A DNA stretch of 64,000 nucleotides, from NCBI RefSeq assembly GCF_028747205.1, contig NZ_CP112880.1, positions 3,534,001 through 3,598,000 on the forward strand. The letters are read 5' to 3'. The stretch comes from Streptomyces sp. CA-278952. Lineage in GTDB: Bacteria > Actinomycetota > Actinomycetes > Streptomycetales > Streptomycetaceae. Of the stretch, positions 50,322-58,626 are shown one piece after another. Positions within the stretch are counted from its first letter, which is position 1. Each line of letters opens with the position of its first letter. Position numbers and translations under genes: made by a program. The notes beneath the pieces are model-generated. The model was not told where the DNA came from and made no database searches. It was given only the letters and a program-made list of their open reading frames with translations.

Positions 50322-51340
50322 CGGTTCCCGATTCCAGCGCATTCGGCCCGACGGGTCCGGTGGACCCGGAGGGTCCGGCAGCTCCGGCCGAACCGGCCAC
50401 GAGCCGGGCGGGCCGGGCCGCCGCGGGGGGCCCGGTGCGCCTCGACGGCCCCTGGACCCACCGCGACGTGGCGGCCAACGGTGCGCGGTTCCACATCGCG
50501 GAGATGGGCGAGGGGCCGCTGGTGCTCCTGCTGCACGGCTTCCCGCAGTTCTGGTGGGCCTGGCGCCACCAGTTGACCGCGCTCGCCGACGCGGGGTTCC
50601 GGGCGGTCGCGATGGACCTGCGCGGGGTGGGCGGCAGCGACCGCACACCCCGCGGTTACGACCCCGCCAACCTGGCCCTCGACGTCACCGGGGTGATCCG
50701 CTCCCTCGGGGAGCCCGACGCGGCCCTGGTCGGCCACGACCTCGGCGGCTACCTCGCCTGGACGGCCGCCGTGATGCGGCCCAAGCTGGTCCGCCGGCTC
50801 GCCGTCTCCTCCATGCCGCACCCGCGCCGATGGCGCTCGTCGATGCTGTCCGACTTCGCGCAGTCGCGGGCCGGTTCGTACGTCTGGGGCTTCCAGCGCC
50901 CGTGGCTTCCGGAGCGTCAGCTCCTCGCGGACGACGCGGCACTGGTCGGAAGCCTCATCCAGGACTGGGCGGGTCCCCGCACCCCGGAGTTCCCCGACGA
51001 GGAGACCCTGGACGTCTACCGGCGGGCCATGAGCATTCCCTCCACCGCCCACTGCTCGATCGAGCCGTACCGCTGGATGGTGCGGTCGATGGCGCGCCCC
51101 GACGGGATCCAGTTCAACCGGCGGATGAAACGTCCGGTCCGGGTGCCGACGCTGCACCTGCACGGGTCGCTCGATCCGGCGGTCCGCACCCGTAGTTCGG
51201 CCGGGTCCGGCCAGTACGTCGAGGCGCCCTACCGGTGGCGACTTTTCGACGGTGTCGGGCACTTCCCGCACGAGGAGGATCCGATCGGCTTCTCCACCGA
51301 ACTCATCAACTGGCTCAAGGACCCCGAGCCCGACCGGTAG
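50318..51340 (+). CDS. Alpha/beta hydrolase, epoxide-hydrolase-like
   Basis: The 340-residue protein has LLLHGFPQFWWAWRHQL (HGxP oxyanion motif), the nucleophile elbow GHDLGGYLAW with Asp instead of Ser (about 144), the late Asp in LHGSLDPAV and His in GVGHFPHEEDP. Asp nucleophile plus HGFP is the epoxide hydrolase signature; M. tuberculosis EphE (Rv3670) sits at the same locus. It likely opens epoxides to diols. The first 40 residues are a Pro/Gly/Ala-rich leader, not a signal peptide. It is translationally coupled to the holin-like gene. Confidence 0.88.
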   Translation: MTVPDSSAFGPTGPVDPEGPAAPAEPATSRAGRAAAGGPVRLDGPWTHRDVAANGARFHIAEMGEGPLVLLLHGFPQFWWAWRHQLTALADAGFRAVAMDLRGVGGSDRTPRGYDPANLALDVTGVIRSLGEPDAALVGHDLGGYLAWTAAVMRPKLVRRLAVSSMPHPRRWRSSMLSDFAQSRAGSYVWGFQRPWLPERQLLADDAALVGSLIQDWAGPRTPEFPDEETLDVYRRAMSIPSTAHCSIEPYRWMVRSMARPDGIQFNRRMKRPVRVPTLHLHGSLDPAVRTRSSAGSGQYVEAPYRWRLFDGVGHFPHEEDPIGFSTELINWLKDPEPDR

Positions 51341-51690
51341 CCGCCCGCCCGTCACAGGCACGCGTGTCCGACGAACAGCCAATTGCCTGCCGCATAGGCC
51401 GATTGGCTGACTCGCGCACGATTACCGACCTTGGGTCACGGGCAGACGTCGGGGTATGGGCTGGACGCACGACTTCACTGACGAAGCACGCAACCGCCGC
51501 TCCACCGCGTCAGCCGGTGTGAGCACTCATGAGGGGGGCGGCCCCCGGGGCCGGGTGCACGACGTGCATGACCTTCACCGTTCCCGTCTCGGGATTCCGC
51601 GCATCCTCCGCCGGCGGGCCCGCTGGGTCTCGGCACGGCTCCGGCACCCCCGCAACTGACCCTCACCGGCTCGGCCGGGGCGGGCCCTCC
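51341..51690. other. Convergent intergenic region with a doubtful small ORF
   Basis: An ATG at 51456 opens 67 codons (MGWTHDFTDEARNRRS, then basic sequence to 51659). It has a GGGGT before the start but no family I know. I see no other structure apart from short inverted repeats. Confidence 0.3.
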
Positions 51691-52896
51691 CTAGAGGGCG
51701 CAGCCCTGGCTGTCGACCTGCTGGTTGGCCTCGCGGCCGATCTCGATGTCCTCGCGGATCTCGTCGGCCGTCAGCGCGTAGCCGGTCTCCGGGTCGTCGA
51801 GCGACTTGGCGAACACCACTCCGTACACCTTCCCGTCCGGAGTGAGCAGCGGGCCGCCCGAGTTGCCCTGGCGCACCGTCGCGTAGAGCGAGTACACATC
51901 GCGGCGCACCGTGCCCCGGTGGTAGATGTCCGGGCCGTCGGCGTCGATGCGGGCGCGGACGCGGGCCGAGCGCACGTCGTACGCGCCGTTCTCGGGGAAG
52001 CCCGCGACGATGGCGCTGTCGCCGGTCTCCGCGTCGTCGTCCGGGCCGGTGAACTGCAGTGGCCTGGCCCGGAGATCGGGGACGTCCAGGACCGCGATGT
52101 CGCGCTGCCAGTCGTAGAGGACGACCTTCGCGTCGTACAGCCGTCCTTCGCCGCCGATCTGCACGGTGGGCTCCTCCACGCCGCCGACCACATGGGCGTT
52201 GGTCATCACCCGGCGCTCGGAGAAGACGAAGCCGGTCCCTTCGAGGACCTTGCCGCAGCTCGGGGCGGTGCCCACGACCTTGACGATCGACTTCTTGGCG
52301 CGGGCGGCCACCGGGCTTCCCACGAGGGCCGGGTCCGGGGCCTTGACCTCGGTGATCGGCTCGTTGGCGAACGGGCTGAAGACCTGCGGGAAGCCGTTCT
52401 GCGCGAGGACGGAGGAGAAATCCTGGAACCAGCTGGGCGCCTGCTTCGGCATCACCCGGTCGACCCCCAGCAGCACCGAGGAGCTGCGGACCTCCTTGCC
52501 GAGGGTCGGCAGCGAGGTGCCCGCCAGCAGCAGGCCGATCATCCAGGCCACCAGCAGCATGGCCACCACATTGACCAGGGCGCCGCCGGTGGCGTCCAGG
52601 GCGCGCGCGGGCGACCACGTGATGTACCGGCGGAGTCTGTTGCCCAGGTGGGTGGTGAAGGCCTGGCCGACCGAGGCGCAGACGATCACGATGACGACCG
52701 CGCCGATGGCGACGGCGGTGGAGACCTCGGCGTCCTCGGTAAGCCGGTCCCAGATGACCGGCAGCAGGTAGACGGCGACGAGACCGCCCCCGAGGAAGCC
52801 GATCACCGACAGGATGCCGACGACGAAACCCTGGCGATAGCCGATGACCGCGAACCACACGGCAGCCAGCAGCAGCAGGATGTCCAGCACGTTCAC
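51691..52896 (-). CDS. MarP-like membrane serine protease (CvpA plus trypsin-like domain)
   Basis: 401 residues from GTG 52896. The N-terminal ~160 residues hold four membrane helices of the colicin V production (CvpA) type (MNVLDILLLLAAVWFAVIGY and on); the rest is a periplasmic chymotrypsin-like protease with His in MTNAHVVGG, Asp in YDWQRDIAVLDV and Ser in VRQGNSGGPLL. An internal Cys pair (SCGK near 213 and GCAL at the end) may form the disulfide known in MarP. In M. tuberculosis MarP (Rv3671c) is needed for acid resistance and cleaves RipA; here it would process wall enzymes. Confidence 0.92.
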   Translation of the reverse strand: MNVLDILLLLAAVWFAVIGYRQGFVVGILSVIGFLGGGLVAVYLLPVIWDRLTEDAEVSTAVAIGAVVIVIVCASVGQAFTTHLGNRLRRYITWSPARALDATGGALVNVVAMLLVAWMIGLLLAGTSLPTLGKEVRSSSVLLGVDRVMPKQAPSWFQDFSSVLAQNGFPQVFSPFANEPITEVKAPDPALVGSPVAARAKKSIVKVVGTAPSCGKVLEGTGFVFSERRVMTNAHVVGGVEEPTVQIGGEGRLYDAKVVLYDWQRDIAVLDVPDLRARPLQFTGPDDDAETGDSAIVAGFPENGAYDVRSARVRARIDADGPDIYHRGTVRRDVYSLYATVRQGNSGGPLLTPDGKVYGVVFAKSLDDPETGYALTADEIREDIEIGREANQQVDSQGCAL

Positions 52897-52987
52897 CGTC
52901 TGTACCCTCGCAGTTTCGTCACCTGGCCCGTCGGTGGTGACGGGGTCCGGGCCGGGCCCGGAACAGCGCAGCAGGACAGCCAGCGTG

Positions 52988-53746
52988 TCATGCGCGCCAG
53001 TCGAGCGGCACCTGTCTGGCCCTGTCCCAGGGGCGTTCCCATCCCGCGAAGTGCACGATCCGGTCGATCACTCCGGCGGTGAAGCCCCAGACCAGGGCCG
53101 ATTCGACCAGAAATGCCGGGCCGCTGTGCCCGCTCGGGTGGATGGCCGTGGCCCGGTTCGCGGGGTCCGTGAGATCGGCCACGGGGACCGTGAAGACCCG
53201 GGCCGTCTCGGCCGGATCGACCACCCCGACCGGGCTGGGCGCGCGCCACCAGCCGAGCACCGGCGTCACGACGAAACCGCTGACCGGGATGTAGAGCCGG
53301 GGCAGCACGCCGAAGAGCTGAACGCCCCGGGGGTCGAGCCCGGTCTCCTCCTCGGCCTCGCGCAGGGCCGCCCGCAGGGGCCCGATGGTGGCCTGGTCGC
53401 CGTCCTCGGGGTCCAGCGCGCCGCCGGGGAAGGACGGCTGCCCGGCGTGGGAGCGCAGGGTCACGGAGCGCTCCATCAGCAGCAGTTCGGGCCCGCGCTC
53501 CCCCTCGCCGAACAGGACCAGGACGGCGGACTGCCGGCCCACCCCGCTCTCGGGCGGCAGGAAGCGGCTGAGCTGCTGCGGCTGGACGCTGCGCGCGGCC
53601 GCCGCGACGGGGTCGAGCCACGCGGGCAGGCCGTCCGTGGTGACGGCGACGGCCGGGTCGGGAGCACGGCCGCCACCGCTGTGACCCGGCCCCTCGGCGA
53701 GCTGATTCCCGGCATGCGCCGTGCCGTGTGTGTGCGTGTGCGTCAT
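52988..53746 (-). CDS. NUDIX hydrolase, CoA pyrophosphatase type
   Basis: ATG at 53746 (MTHTHTHG) gives 252 residues; a start 13 codons earlier is possible. The CoA-type signature LRSHAGQPSFPGG comes just before the Nudix box, which ends LREAEEETGL. Such enzymes split CoA or its derivatives into phosphopantetheine and 3',5'-ADP. It lies 91 nt after MarP's start on the same strand. The first 40 residues are His/Gly/Ala-rich and variable. M. tuberculosis Rv3672c is its positional counterpart. Confidence 0.88.
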   Translation of the reverse strand: MTHTHTHGTAHAGNQLAEGPGHSGGGRAPDPAVAVTTDGLPAWLDPVAAAARSVQPQQLSRFLPPESGVGRQSAVLVLFGEGERGPELLLMERSVTLRSHAGQPSFPGGALDPEDGDQATIGPLRAALREAEEETGLDPRGVQLFGVLPRLYIPVSGFVVTPVLGWWRAPSPVGVVDPAETARVFTVPVADLTDPANRATAIHPSGHSGPAFLVESALVWGFTAGVIDRIVHFAGWERPWDRARQVPLDWRA

Positions 53747-53866
53747 AGGCACCCCCGTCGATTCACAACGCCTGTCATCGGCCATTTCGTTCCGAGCCGT
53801 TCCGTCCTGAGGGGTGAAGGTGCGGGGGGCGTGGGCCGTACGTGGGCCGTACGCGGGGCGTCGCCC

Positions 53867-54934
53867 TCACCCGGCCCCGAGCGCGGGCGCGGGCTTTCCC
53901 GGGTAGTCGGCGGGCGGACTGAGCCGCTGGCCCGGATAACCGCCCATCTCGTACTTGAGAAGCTTCCCGGCCTTCTCCGGATCGGTCTCGCCCTCTCCGT
54001 ACGAAGGACAGAGCGGAGCGATGGGGCAGGCGCCGCAGGCGGGCTTGCGGGCGTGGCAGATCCGGCGTCCGTGGAACACCACCCGGTGCGAGAGCATCGT
54101 CCACTCGCTCTTGGGGAAGATCCCGGCGACGACCGCCTCGACCTTCACCGGGTCCTCCTCGTCGGTCCACTTCCAGCGCCGCACCAGGCGCCCGAAGTGC
54201 GTGTCGACGGTGATGCCGGGGACGCCGAAGGCGTTGCCCAGGACCACGTTGGCGGTCTTGCGGCCGACGCCGGGCAGCTTCACCAGGTCCTCCAGGCGCC
54301 CCGGGACCTCGCCGCCGAACTCGTCCCGGAGGGCGGCCGAGAGACCGAGCAGCGACTTGGTCTTGGCCCGGAAGAACCCGGTCGGCCGGATGATCTCCTC
54401 CATCTCCTCCGGCACGGCCGCCGCCATGTCCTCGGGGGTGGGGTAGGCGGCGAAGAGCGCGGGGGTGGTCTGGTTGACCCTCAGGTCCGTGGTCTGGGCG
54501 GAGAGGACCGTGGCCACGAGGAGCTCGAACGGGTTACGGAAGTCCAGCTCGGGATGGGCGTACGGGTAGACCTCGGCGAGCTCGCGGTTGATCCGGCGCG
54601 CCCGGCGGACCATCGCGAGGTGCGACTCCGCCTTCGGCGCCTTGCGCGCCGCGGCACCCTTGGCCGTTTTATCGGATTTGCCAGATTTGCCAGATTTGCC
54701 GGGTTGGTCGGGTTGGTCGGGCATTGACGATGACGATGACGATGACACTGCGGACCTCCTGGCCGACTTCCGGAGCGGACCCCCCGGCTCTCCGGGGGAG
54801 CCGTGCGCCCCTCCGAGGAGGCCATTCGCGGCATTCGCAGGACGCGGCCAGGGCTGTTCGCCCACAGCGGAATCGTCGCCCTTCAGAGCCTCGTCCGCCC
54901 CCTTGGCCTGCGCTCTCCCCGGCGTTCTGGACAC
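53867..54934 (-). CDS. nth: Endonuclease III
   Basis: The GTG at 54934 gives 355 residues; residues 1-105 are a low-complexity extension (Ser run, [15 protein letters not shown]), after which the enzyme proper begins. It has [13 protein letters not shown], the helix-hairpin-helix [15 protein letters not shown] with catalytic Lys, [11 protein letters not shown] with catalytic Asp, and the Fe-S loop [17 protein letters not shown] (C-x6-C-x2-C-x5-C). It removes oxidised pyrimidines. A Met at 54724 is the other start, but TAGGCT six bases before the GTG fits a leaderless mRNA. Divergent from crp. Confidence 0.95.
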   Translation of the reverse strand: MSRTPGRAQAKGADEALKGDDSAVGEQPWPRPANAANGLLGGAHGSPGEPGGPLRKSARRSAVSSSSSSSMPDQPDQPGKSGKSGKSDKTAKGAAARKAPKAESHLAMVRRARRINRELAEVYPYAHPELDFRNPFELLVATVLSAQTTDLRVNQTTPALFAAYPTPEDMAAAVPEEMEEIIRPTGFFRAKTKSLLGLSAALRDEFGGEVPGRLEDLVKLPGVGRKTANVVLGNAFGVPGITVDTHFGRLVRRWKWTDEEDPVKVEAVVAGIFPKSEWTMLSHRVVFHGRRICHARKPACGACPIAPLCPSYGEGETDPEKAGKLLKYEMGGYPGQRLSPPADYPGKPAPALGAG

Positions 54935-54940
54935 CCGGCC

Positions 54941-54946
54941 AGCCTA
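54941..54946 (-). promoter_or_regulatory. -10 box, leaderless promoter of nth
   Basis: TAGGCT on the minus strand ends 6 nt before the GTG at 54934. Confidence 0.5.
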
Positions 54947-55040
54947 GAGCCAGGCACCGACAACCACCGCTGTCACGGCGTATCCACCCCCGATCGGCCC
55001 CCTGCCGTCAGCTCCGGCACGCCCGTGCGTCAAACTGGTT

Positions 55041-55056
55041 TGTGATTGATCGCACT
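55041..55056 (+). promoter_or_regulatory. Crp-type binding site upstream of crp
   Basis: TGTGATTGATCGCACT is close to the Crp palindrome TGTGA-N6-TCACA, 63 bp before the crp start and about 95 bp from nth. Confidence 0.5.
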
Positions 55057-55118
55057 GTTTTACCGTCCGGCATGATGGGGACCACGGTTCCCTGAACAGG
55101 CCGACAAGGAGAGAACTC

Positions 55119-55793
55119 GTGGACGACGTTCTGCGGCGCGCCCCGCTTTTCGCGGCGCTCGATGATGAGCAGGCCGCGGAGCTCCGCGCCTCGATGAGTG
55201 AGGTGACCCTCGCGCGCGGAGACGCGCTGTTCCACGAGGGCGACCAGGGTGACCGCCTGTACGTGGTCACCGAGGGCAAGGTGAAGCTCCACCGCACCTC
55301 GCCCGACGGGCGCGAGAACATGCTGGCCGTGCTCGGCCCCGGCGAGCTGATCGGGGAGCTGTCGCTCTTCGACCCGGGCCCGCGTACGGCTACCGCCTCC
55401 GCGCTGACCGAGGTCAAGCTCCTCGGCCTCGGCCACGGCGACCTGCAGCCCTGGCTGAACGCCCGGCCCGAGGTGGCCACCGCGCTGCTGCGCGCGGTCG
55501 CCCGCCGGCTCCGCAAGACCAACGACCAGATGTCCGACCTGGTCTTCTCCGACGTGCCGGGCCGTGTCGCCCGCGCCCTTCTGGACCTGTCGCGCCGCTT
55601 CGGCGTCCAGTCCGAGGAAGGCATCCACGTCGTGCACGACCTCACCCAGGAGGAGCTGGCCCAGCTGGTCGGCGCCTCCCGCGAGACGGTCAACAAGGCG
55701 CTCGCGGACTTCGCGGGCCGCGGCTGGCTGCGCCTGGAGGCCCGTGCGGTCATTCTGCTGGACGTGGAGCGGCTGGCGAAGCGTTCGCGCTGA
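55119..55793 (+). CDS. crp: Crp/Fnr family cAMP receptor protein
   Basis: GTG start seven bases after AAGGAGAG; 224 residues. The cyclic-nucleotide domain (residues 10-120) has PGELIGELSLFDPGPRTATA, the phosphate cassette of cAMP-binding proteins, and the C-terminal winged helix has LTQEELAQLVGASRETVNKAL as recognition helix. In Streptomyces Crp governs germination and primes secondary metabolism. A site resembling its own binding palindrome lies upstream, so autoregulation is likely. Followed by a nested terminator. Confidence 0.96.
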   Translation: MDDVLRRAPLFAALDDEQAAELRASMSEVTLARGDALFHEGDQGDRLYVVTEGKVKLHRTSPDGRENMLAVLGPGELIGELSLFDPGPRTATASALTEVKLLGLGHGDLQPWLNARPEVATALLRAVARRLRKTNDQMSDLVFSDVPGRVARALLDLSRRFGVQSEEGIHVVHDLTQEELAQLVGASRETVNKALADFAGRGWLRLEARAVILLDVERLAKRSR

Positions 55794-55807
55794 CCTCGTT
55801 TCCGTAC

Positions 55808-55905
55808 GCGAAGGGCCCCGCCGACCGGGCAGGTAGCGGAGTACGCACCGACCGGGGCACGTACCGGAGTACGCACTCCGGTACGTCCGTCGGGGGGCCC
55901 TTCGC
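55808..55905. terminator. Nested bidirectional terminator
   Basis: Outer arms 55808-55819 and 55894-55905 (12 bp, extendable) enclose a second perfect hairpin, 55861-55870 with 55875-55884. It separates convergent crp and the metallo-beta-lactamase-fold gene. Confidence 0.8.
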
Positions 55906-55920
55906 CGCCCGGGGGCCCGA

Positions 55921-56757
55921 TCAGCTCTGGATCAGCCCGTGCTCGGTCAGATACTCCAGCTGCGCCCGCACCGACAGCTCGGCGGCCGGCCACAGGGAGC
56001 GGTCCACGTCGGCGTAGACCGTGGCCACCACCTCCGACGGCGTACGGTGCCCGGCCTCCACCGCCGTCTCCACCTGGGCGAGCCGGTGCGCGCGGTGGGC
56101 CAGGTAGAACTCCACCGCCCCCTGGGCGTCCTCCAGCACCGGGCCATGGCCCGGCAGCACCGTGTGGACGCCGTCGTCGACCGTCAGCGACCGCAGCCGC
56201 CTGAGCGAGTCCAGGTAGTCGCCGAGCCGCCCGTCCGGGTGCGCGACCACCGTCGTGCCGCGGCCGAGGATCGTGTCGCCCGTCAGCACCGCCCGGTCGG
56301 CGGGCAGATGGAACGAGAGCGAGTCCGCGGTGTGCCCGGGCGTCGGCACGACCCTCAGCTCCAGGCCGCCGGTGGTGATCACGTCGCCCGCCGCGAGGCC
56401 CTCGTCGCCCAGCCGCAGCGCGGCGTCCAGGGCTCGCACCTTCGTCCCCGTCAGCTCCGCGAACCGGCCCGCGCCCTCCGCGTGGTCGGGGTGGCCATGG
56501 GTGAGCAGCGTGAGGCCCACGCGCCGCCCGGACCGCTCCACCGCCCCGATCACGGCCCGCAGGTGGACGTCGTCGAGCGGCCCGGGATCGATGACGACCG
56601 CGAGATCGGCGTCGGGCTCGGCCACGATCCAGGTGTTCGTCCCGTCGAGCGTCATCGCGGACGGGTTGGGGGCGAGGATGTTGACCGTGCGGGTGGTCGC
56701 GGGGCCGGAGGCCACGGTTCCGCGCGGCTGTCCGGGCAGGGCTGCCGCGTCGCTCAC
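55921..56757 (-). CDS. Metallo-beta-lactamase-fold hydrolase
   Basis: The GTG at 56757 overlaps the end of the NUDIX gene (GTGA); 278 residues. LTHGHPDHAEGAGRF supplies the HxHxDH zinc motif, then PGHTADSLSFHL, LTGDTILGRGTT and VLPGHGPV give the remaining metal ligands of a glyoxalase II or LACTB2-like enzyme. The final ~75 residues are a helical C-terminal domain as in LACTB2-type RNases. Substrate unclear. M. tuberculosis Rv3677c sits in the same place. Confidence 0.9.
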   Translation of the reverse strand: MSDAAALPGQPRGTVASGPATTRTVNILAPNPSAMTLDGTNTWIVAEPDADLAVVIDPGPLDDVHLRAVIGAVERSGRRVGLTLLTHGHPDHAEGAGRFAELTGTKVRALDAALRLGDEGLAAGDVITTGGLELRVVPTPGHTADSLSFHLPADRAVLTGDTILGRGTTVVAHPDGRLGDYLDSLRRLRSLTVDDGVHTVLPGHGPVLEDAQGAVEFYLAHRAHRLAQVETAVEAGHRTPSEVVATVYADVDRSLWPAAELSVRAQLEYLTEHGLIQS

Positions 56758-57668
56758 GCTCCACCGCCTGCCGGGCCCGCAGCGGGTACGTGCTTGGTGA
56801 ACTCGTCGTGCCCCGGCCAGCTCAGCACCAGTTCGCCGCCCTCCAGACGGGCCTGTGCGAGGACGGGGGTCAGGTCCTGCCCGTCGGCCGCCCCGAGGGC
56901 CTCGGCGGCCGTCCTGTACGGCGCGAGGGCCCGCAGCGCGGTCACGGTGGGCGGCATCATCAGCAGCTCGCCCCGGTCGTAGCGGCGGGCCGCGTCGGCG
57001 GGGGCGATCCACACCGTGCGGTCGGCCTCGGTGGAGACGTCCCGGGTGCGCTGCCCCTCGGGGAGCGCGGCGACGAAGAACCAGGTGTCGTACCGGCGCG
57101 GTTCGAACTCCGGCGTGATCCAGCGCGCCCAGGCGCCCAGCAGGTCCGAGCGCAGCACCAGGCCCCGCCGGTCCAGGAACTCCGCGAAGGACAGCTCCCG
57201 GGCGACCAGCGCCTCCCGGTCGGCCTCCCAGTCGTCGCCGGTCGTGTCGCCGACCACGGTCCCCGCGGTCGGCCCGGCGAGGAGGACGCCCGCCTCCTCG
57301 AACGTCTCGCGCACCGCCGCGCAGACGACGGCCTGCGCCTCGGTGACCGTCGCCACGCCGAGCCGGGCGGCCCAGTGCTCCAGCGGGGGCCCGGCCCACC
57401 CGATCAGCCGGTCGTCGTCGCGCGGATCGACCCCGCCGCCCGGATAGGCGTACGCGCCCCCGGCGAAGGCCATGGAGGTCCGGCGGCGAAGCATGTGCAC
57501 GACAGGGCCACCGGGTACGCCGCCCGTCCCGCCCGCCCCGGGCCCGCCCGGATCGCGGAGCAGCATCACGGTGGCGGCCCGCCGGGGTGTCACGGCCGTC
57601 AGCTCACCGGCGGCGAGGGCCCGGATCCGGTCGGGCCATTCCGGGGGGTACCACTGACCTTGGGACAT
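56754..57668 (-). CDS. NUDIX hydrolase (large, actinobacterial type)
   Basis: 304 residues. GGAYAYPGGGVDPRDDD precedes a Nudix box REtFEEAGVLL in which the spacer is longer than usual, as in related NUDT7/NUDT19-like enzymes. The C-terminal half holds RRYDTWFFVAALP and a metal-near Glu. Translationally coupled to the downstream metallo-beta-lactamase-fold gene. TAGCCT six bases before the ATG suggests a leaderless mRNA. Substrate not assigned. Confidence 0.85.
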   Translation of the reverse strand: MSQGQWYPPEWPDRIRALAAGELTAVTPRRAATVMLLRDPGGPGAGGTGGVPGGPVVHMLRRRTSMAFAGGAYAYPGGGVDPRDDDRLIGWAGPPLEHWAARLGVATVTEAQAVVCAAVRETFEEAGVLLAGPTAGTVVGDTTGDDWEADREALVARELSFAEFLDRRGLVLRSDLLGAWARWITPEFEPRRYDTWFFVAALPEGQRTRDVSTEADRTVWIAPADAARRYDRGELLMMPPTVTALRALAPYRTAAEALGAADGQDLTPVLAQARLEGGELVLSWPGHDEFTKHVPAAGPAGGGA

Positions 57669-57674
57669 GGCCGG

Positions 57675-57680
57675 AGGCTA
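57675..57680 (-). promoter_or_regulatory. -10 box, leaderless promoter of NUDIX gene
   Basis: TAGCCT on the minus strand ends 6 nt before the ATG at 57668. Confidence 0.45.
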
Positions 57681-57868
57681 TCCGGAACCGCGCCGATGTT
57701 CGAGGGTTCCGTGATCGTCGCGGTGGCCCGGCACGCCCCGCCCCCCGCCCGACGTGTCCCGTCCCCACCCGACCTGCCCCGTACACGCGCGACCCGCCTG
57801 GCCTGCCCGGCCTGCCCGGACACGGAAGACCTGCCCCGGCCCCCGCCCGACCCGCCCCGGACACGGAC

Positions 57869-57901
57869 GATCCCGCCCGGTCGCGAGGACCGGACGGGAT
57901 C
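57869..57901 (-). terminator. RidA terminator
   Basis: A 14-bp stem with one mismatch (57869-57882 with 57888-57901) begins 24 nt after the ridA stop. Confidence 0.75.
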
Positions 57902-57925
57902 GAAGGGCAGAGCGAGACGGGATTC

Positions 57926-58396
57926 TCAGGCGTCGGCGAGCTCCACCTGGACCTCGACCTCGACCGGTGCGTCCAACGGCAGCACGGCGACGCCCACGGC
58001 GCTGCGGGCGTGCACGCCCTTCTCGCCGAGGACCGCGCCCAGCAGCTCGCTGGCGCCGTTGATCACGGCGGGCTGTCCGGTGAAGTCGGAGGCCGAGGCG
58101 ACGAAGCCCACGACCTTCACGACGCGCTCGATCCGGTCCAGGTCGCCGGCGACCGACTTCACGGCGGCCAGCGCGTTGAGCGCGCAGGTCTTCGCGAGCT
58201 CCTTCGCCTCGTCCGGCGTGACCTCGGCGCCGACCTTGCCGGTGACGGCGAGCTTGCCGTCCACCATCGGCAGCTGGCCCGAGGTGTACACGTACACCCC
58301 GGTCTGCACGGCCGGCTGGTACGAGGCCAGCGGTGGCACGACGGCGGGCAGGGTCAGGCCGAGCTCGGCGAGCCGCGCCTCGACGGCGCCCGCCAC
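57926..58396 (-). CDS. RidA family protein (enamine/imine deaminase)
   Basis: 156 residues from the GTG at 58396, which overlaps the stop of the preceding gene (TAGTG). It has the YjgF/RidA core: VYTSGQLPMVDGKLAVTGKV, EAKELAKTCALNALAAV and KVVGFVASASDF. The Arg that holds the substrate carboxylate in RidA proper (CxxxxRxxV) appears only loosely (VHARSAVGVAVLP), as expected. It would clear reactive enamines from PLP enzymes. M. tuberculosis Rv3678c corresponds. Confidence 0.9.
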   Translation of the reverse strand: MAGAVEARLAELGLTLPAVVPPLASYQPAVQTGVYVYTSGQLPMVDGKLAVTGKVGAEVTPDEAKELAKTCALNALAAVKSVAGDLDRIERVVKVVGFVASASDFTGQPAVINGASELLGAVLGEKGVHARSAVGVAVLPLDAPVEVEVQVELADA

Positions 58397-58554
58397 TACG
58401 CCTTCTCCCGCTTCAGGTAGGCCACGAGCTGCTCGGGGTTGTTCGGGCCGGGAACGACCTGGACCAGCTCCCAGCCGTCCTCGCCCCAGGTGTCCAGAAT
58501 CTGCTTGGTCGCGTGCACGAGAAGCGGCACGGTCGCGTATTCCCACTTGGTCAT
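58396..58554 (-). CDS. DUF4177 small protein
   Basis: Only 52 residues: MTKWEYATVPLLVHATKQIL, then DTWGEDGWELVQVVPGP and LVAYLKREKA. The WEY...GWELV pattern is DUF4177. Its role is unknown. It is translationally coupled to ridA, and the pair is conserved in mycobacteria (Rv3678A). TACAGT seven bases before the ATG suggests leaderless transcription; this promoter is back to back with that of the ArsA-like gene. Confidence 0.85.
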   Translation of the reverse strand: MTKWEYATVPLLVHATKQILDTWGEDGWELVQVVPGPNNPEQLVAYLKREKA

Positions 58555-58561
58555 GGGCCCG

Positions 58562-58567
58562 ACTGTA
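58562..58567 (-). promoter_or_regulatory. -10 box, leaderless promoter of DUF4177-ridA
   Basis: TACAGT on the minus strand ends 7 nt before the ATG at 58554. Confidence 0.5.
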
Positions 58568-58613
58568 ACGCCTGGCATGTACGGTCCCGTGCGTAGCCCG
58601 GGGCCGGACTGGT

Positions 58614-58619
58614 TAGGCT
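58614..58619 (+). promoter_or_regulatory. -10 box, leaderless promoter of the ArsA-like pair
   Basis: TAGGCT ends 7 nt before the GTG at 58627; no ribosome site lies between. Confidence 0.55.
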
Positions 58620-58626
58620 CGAATAC

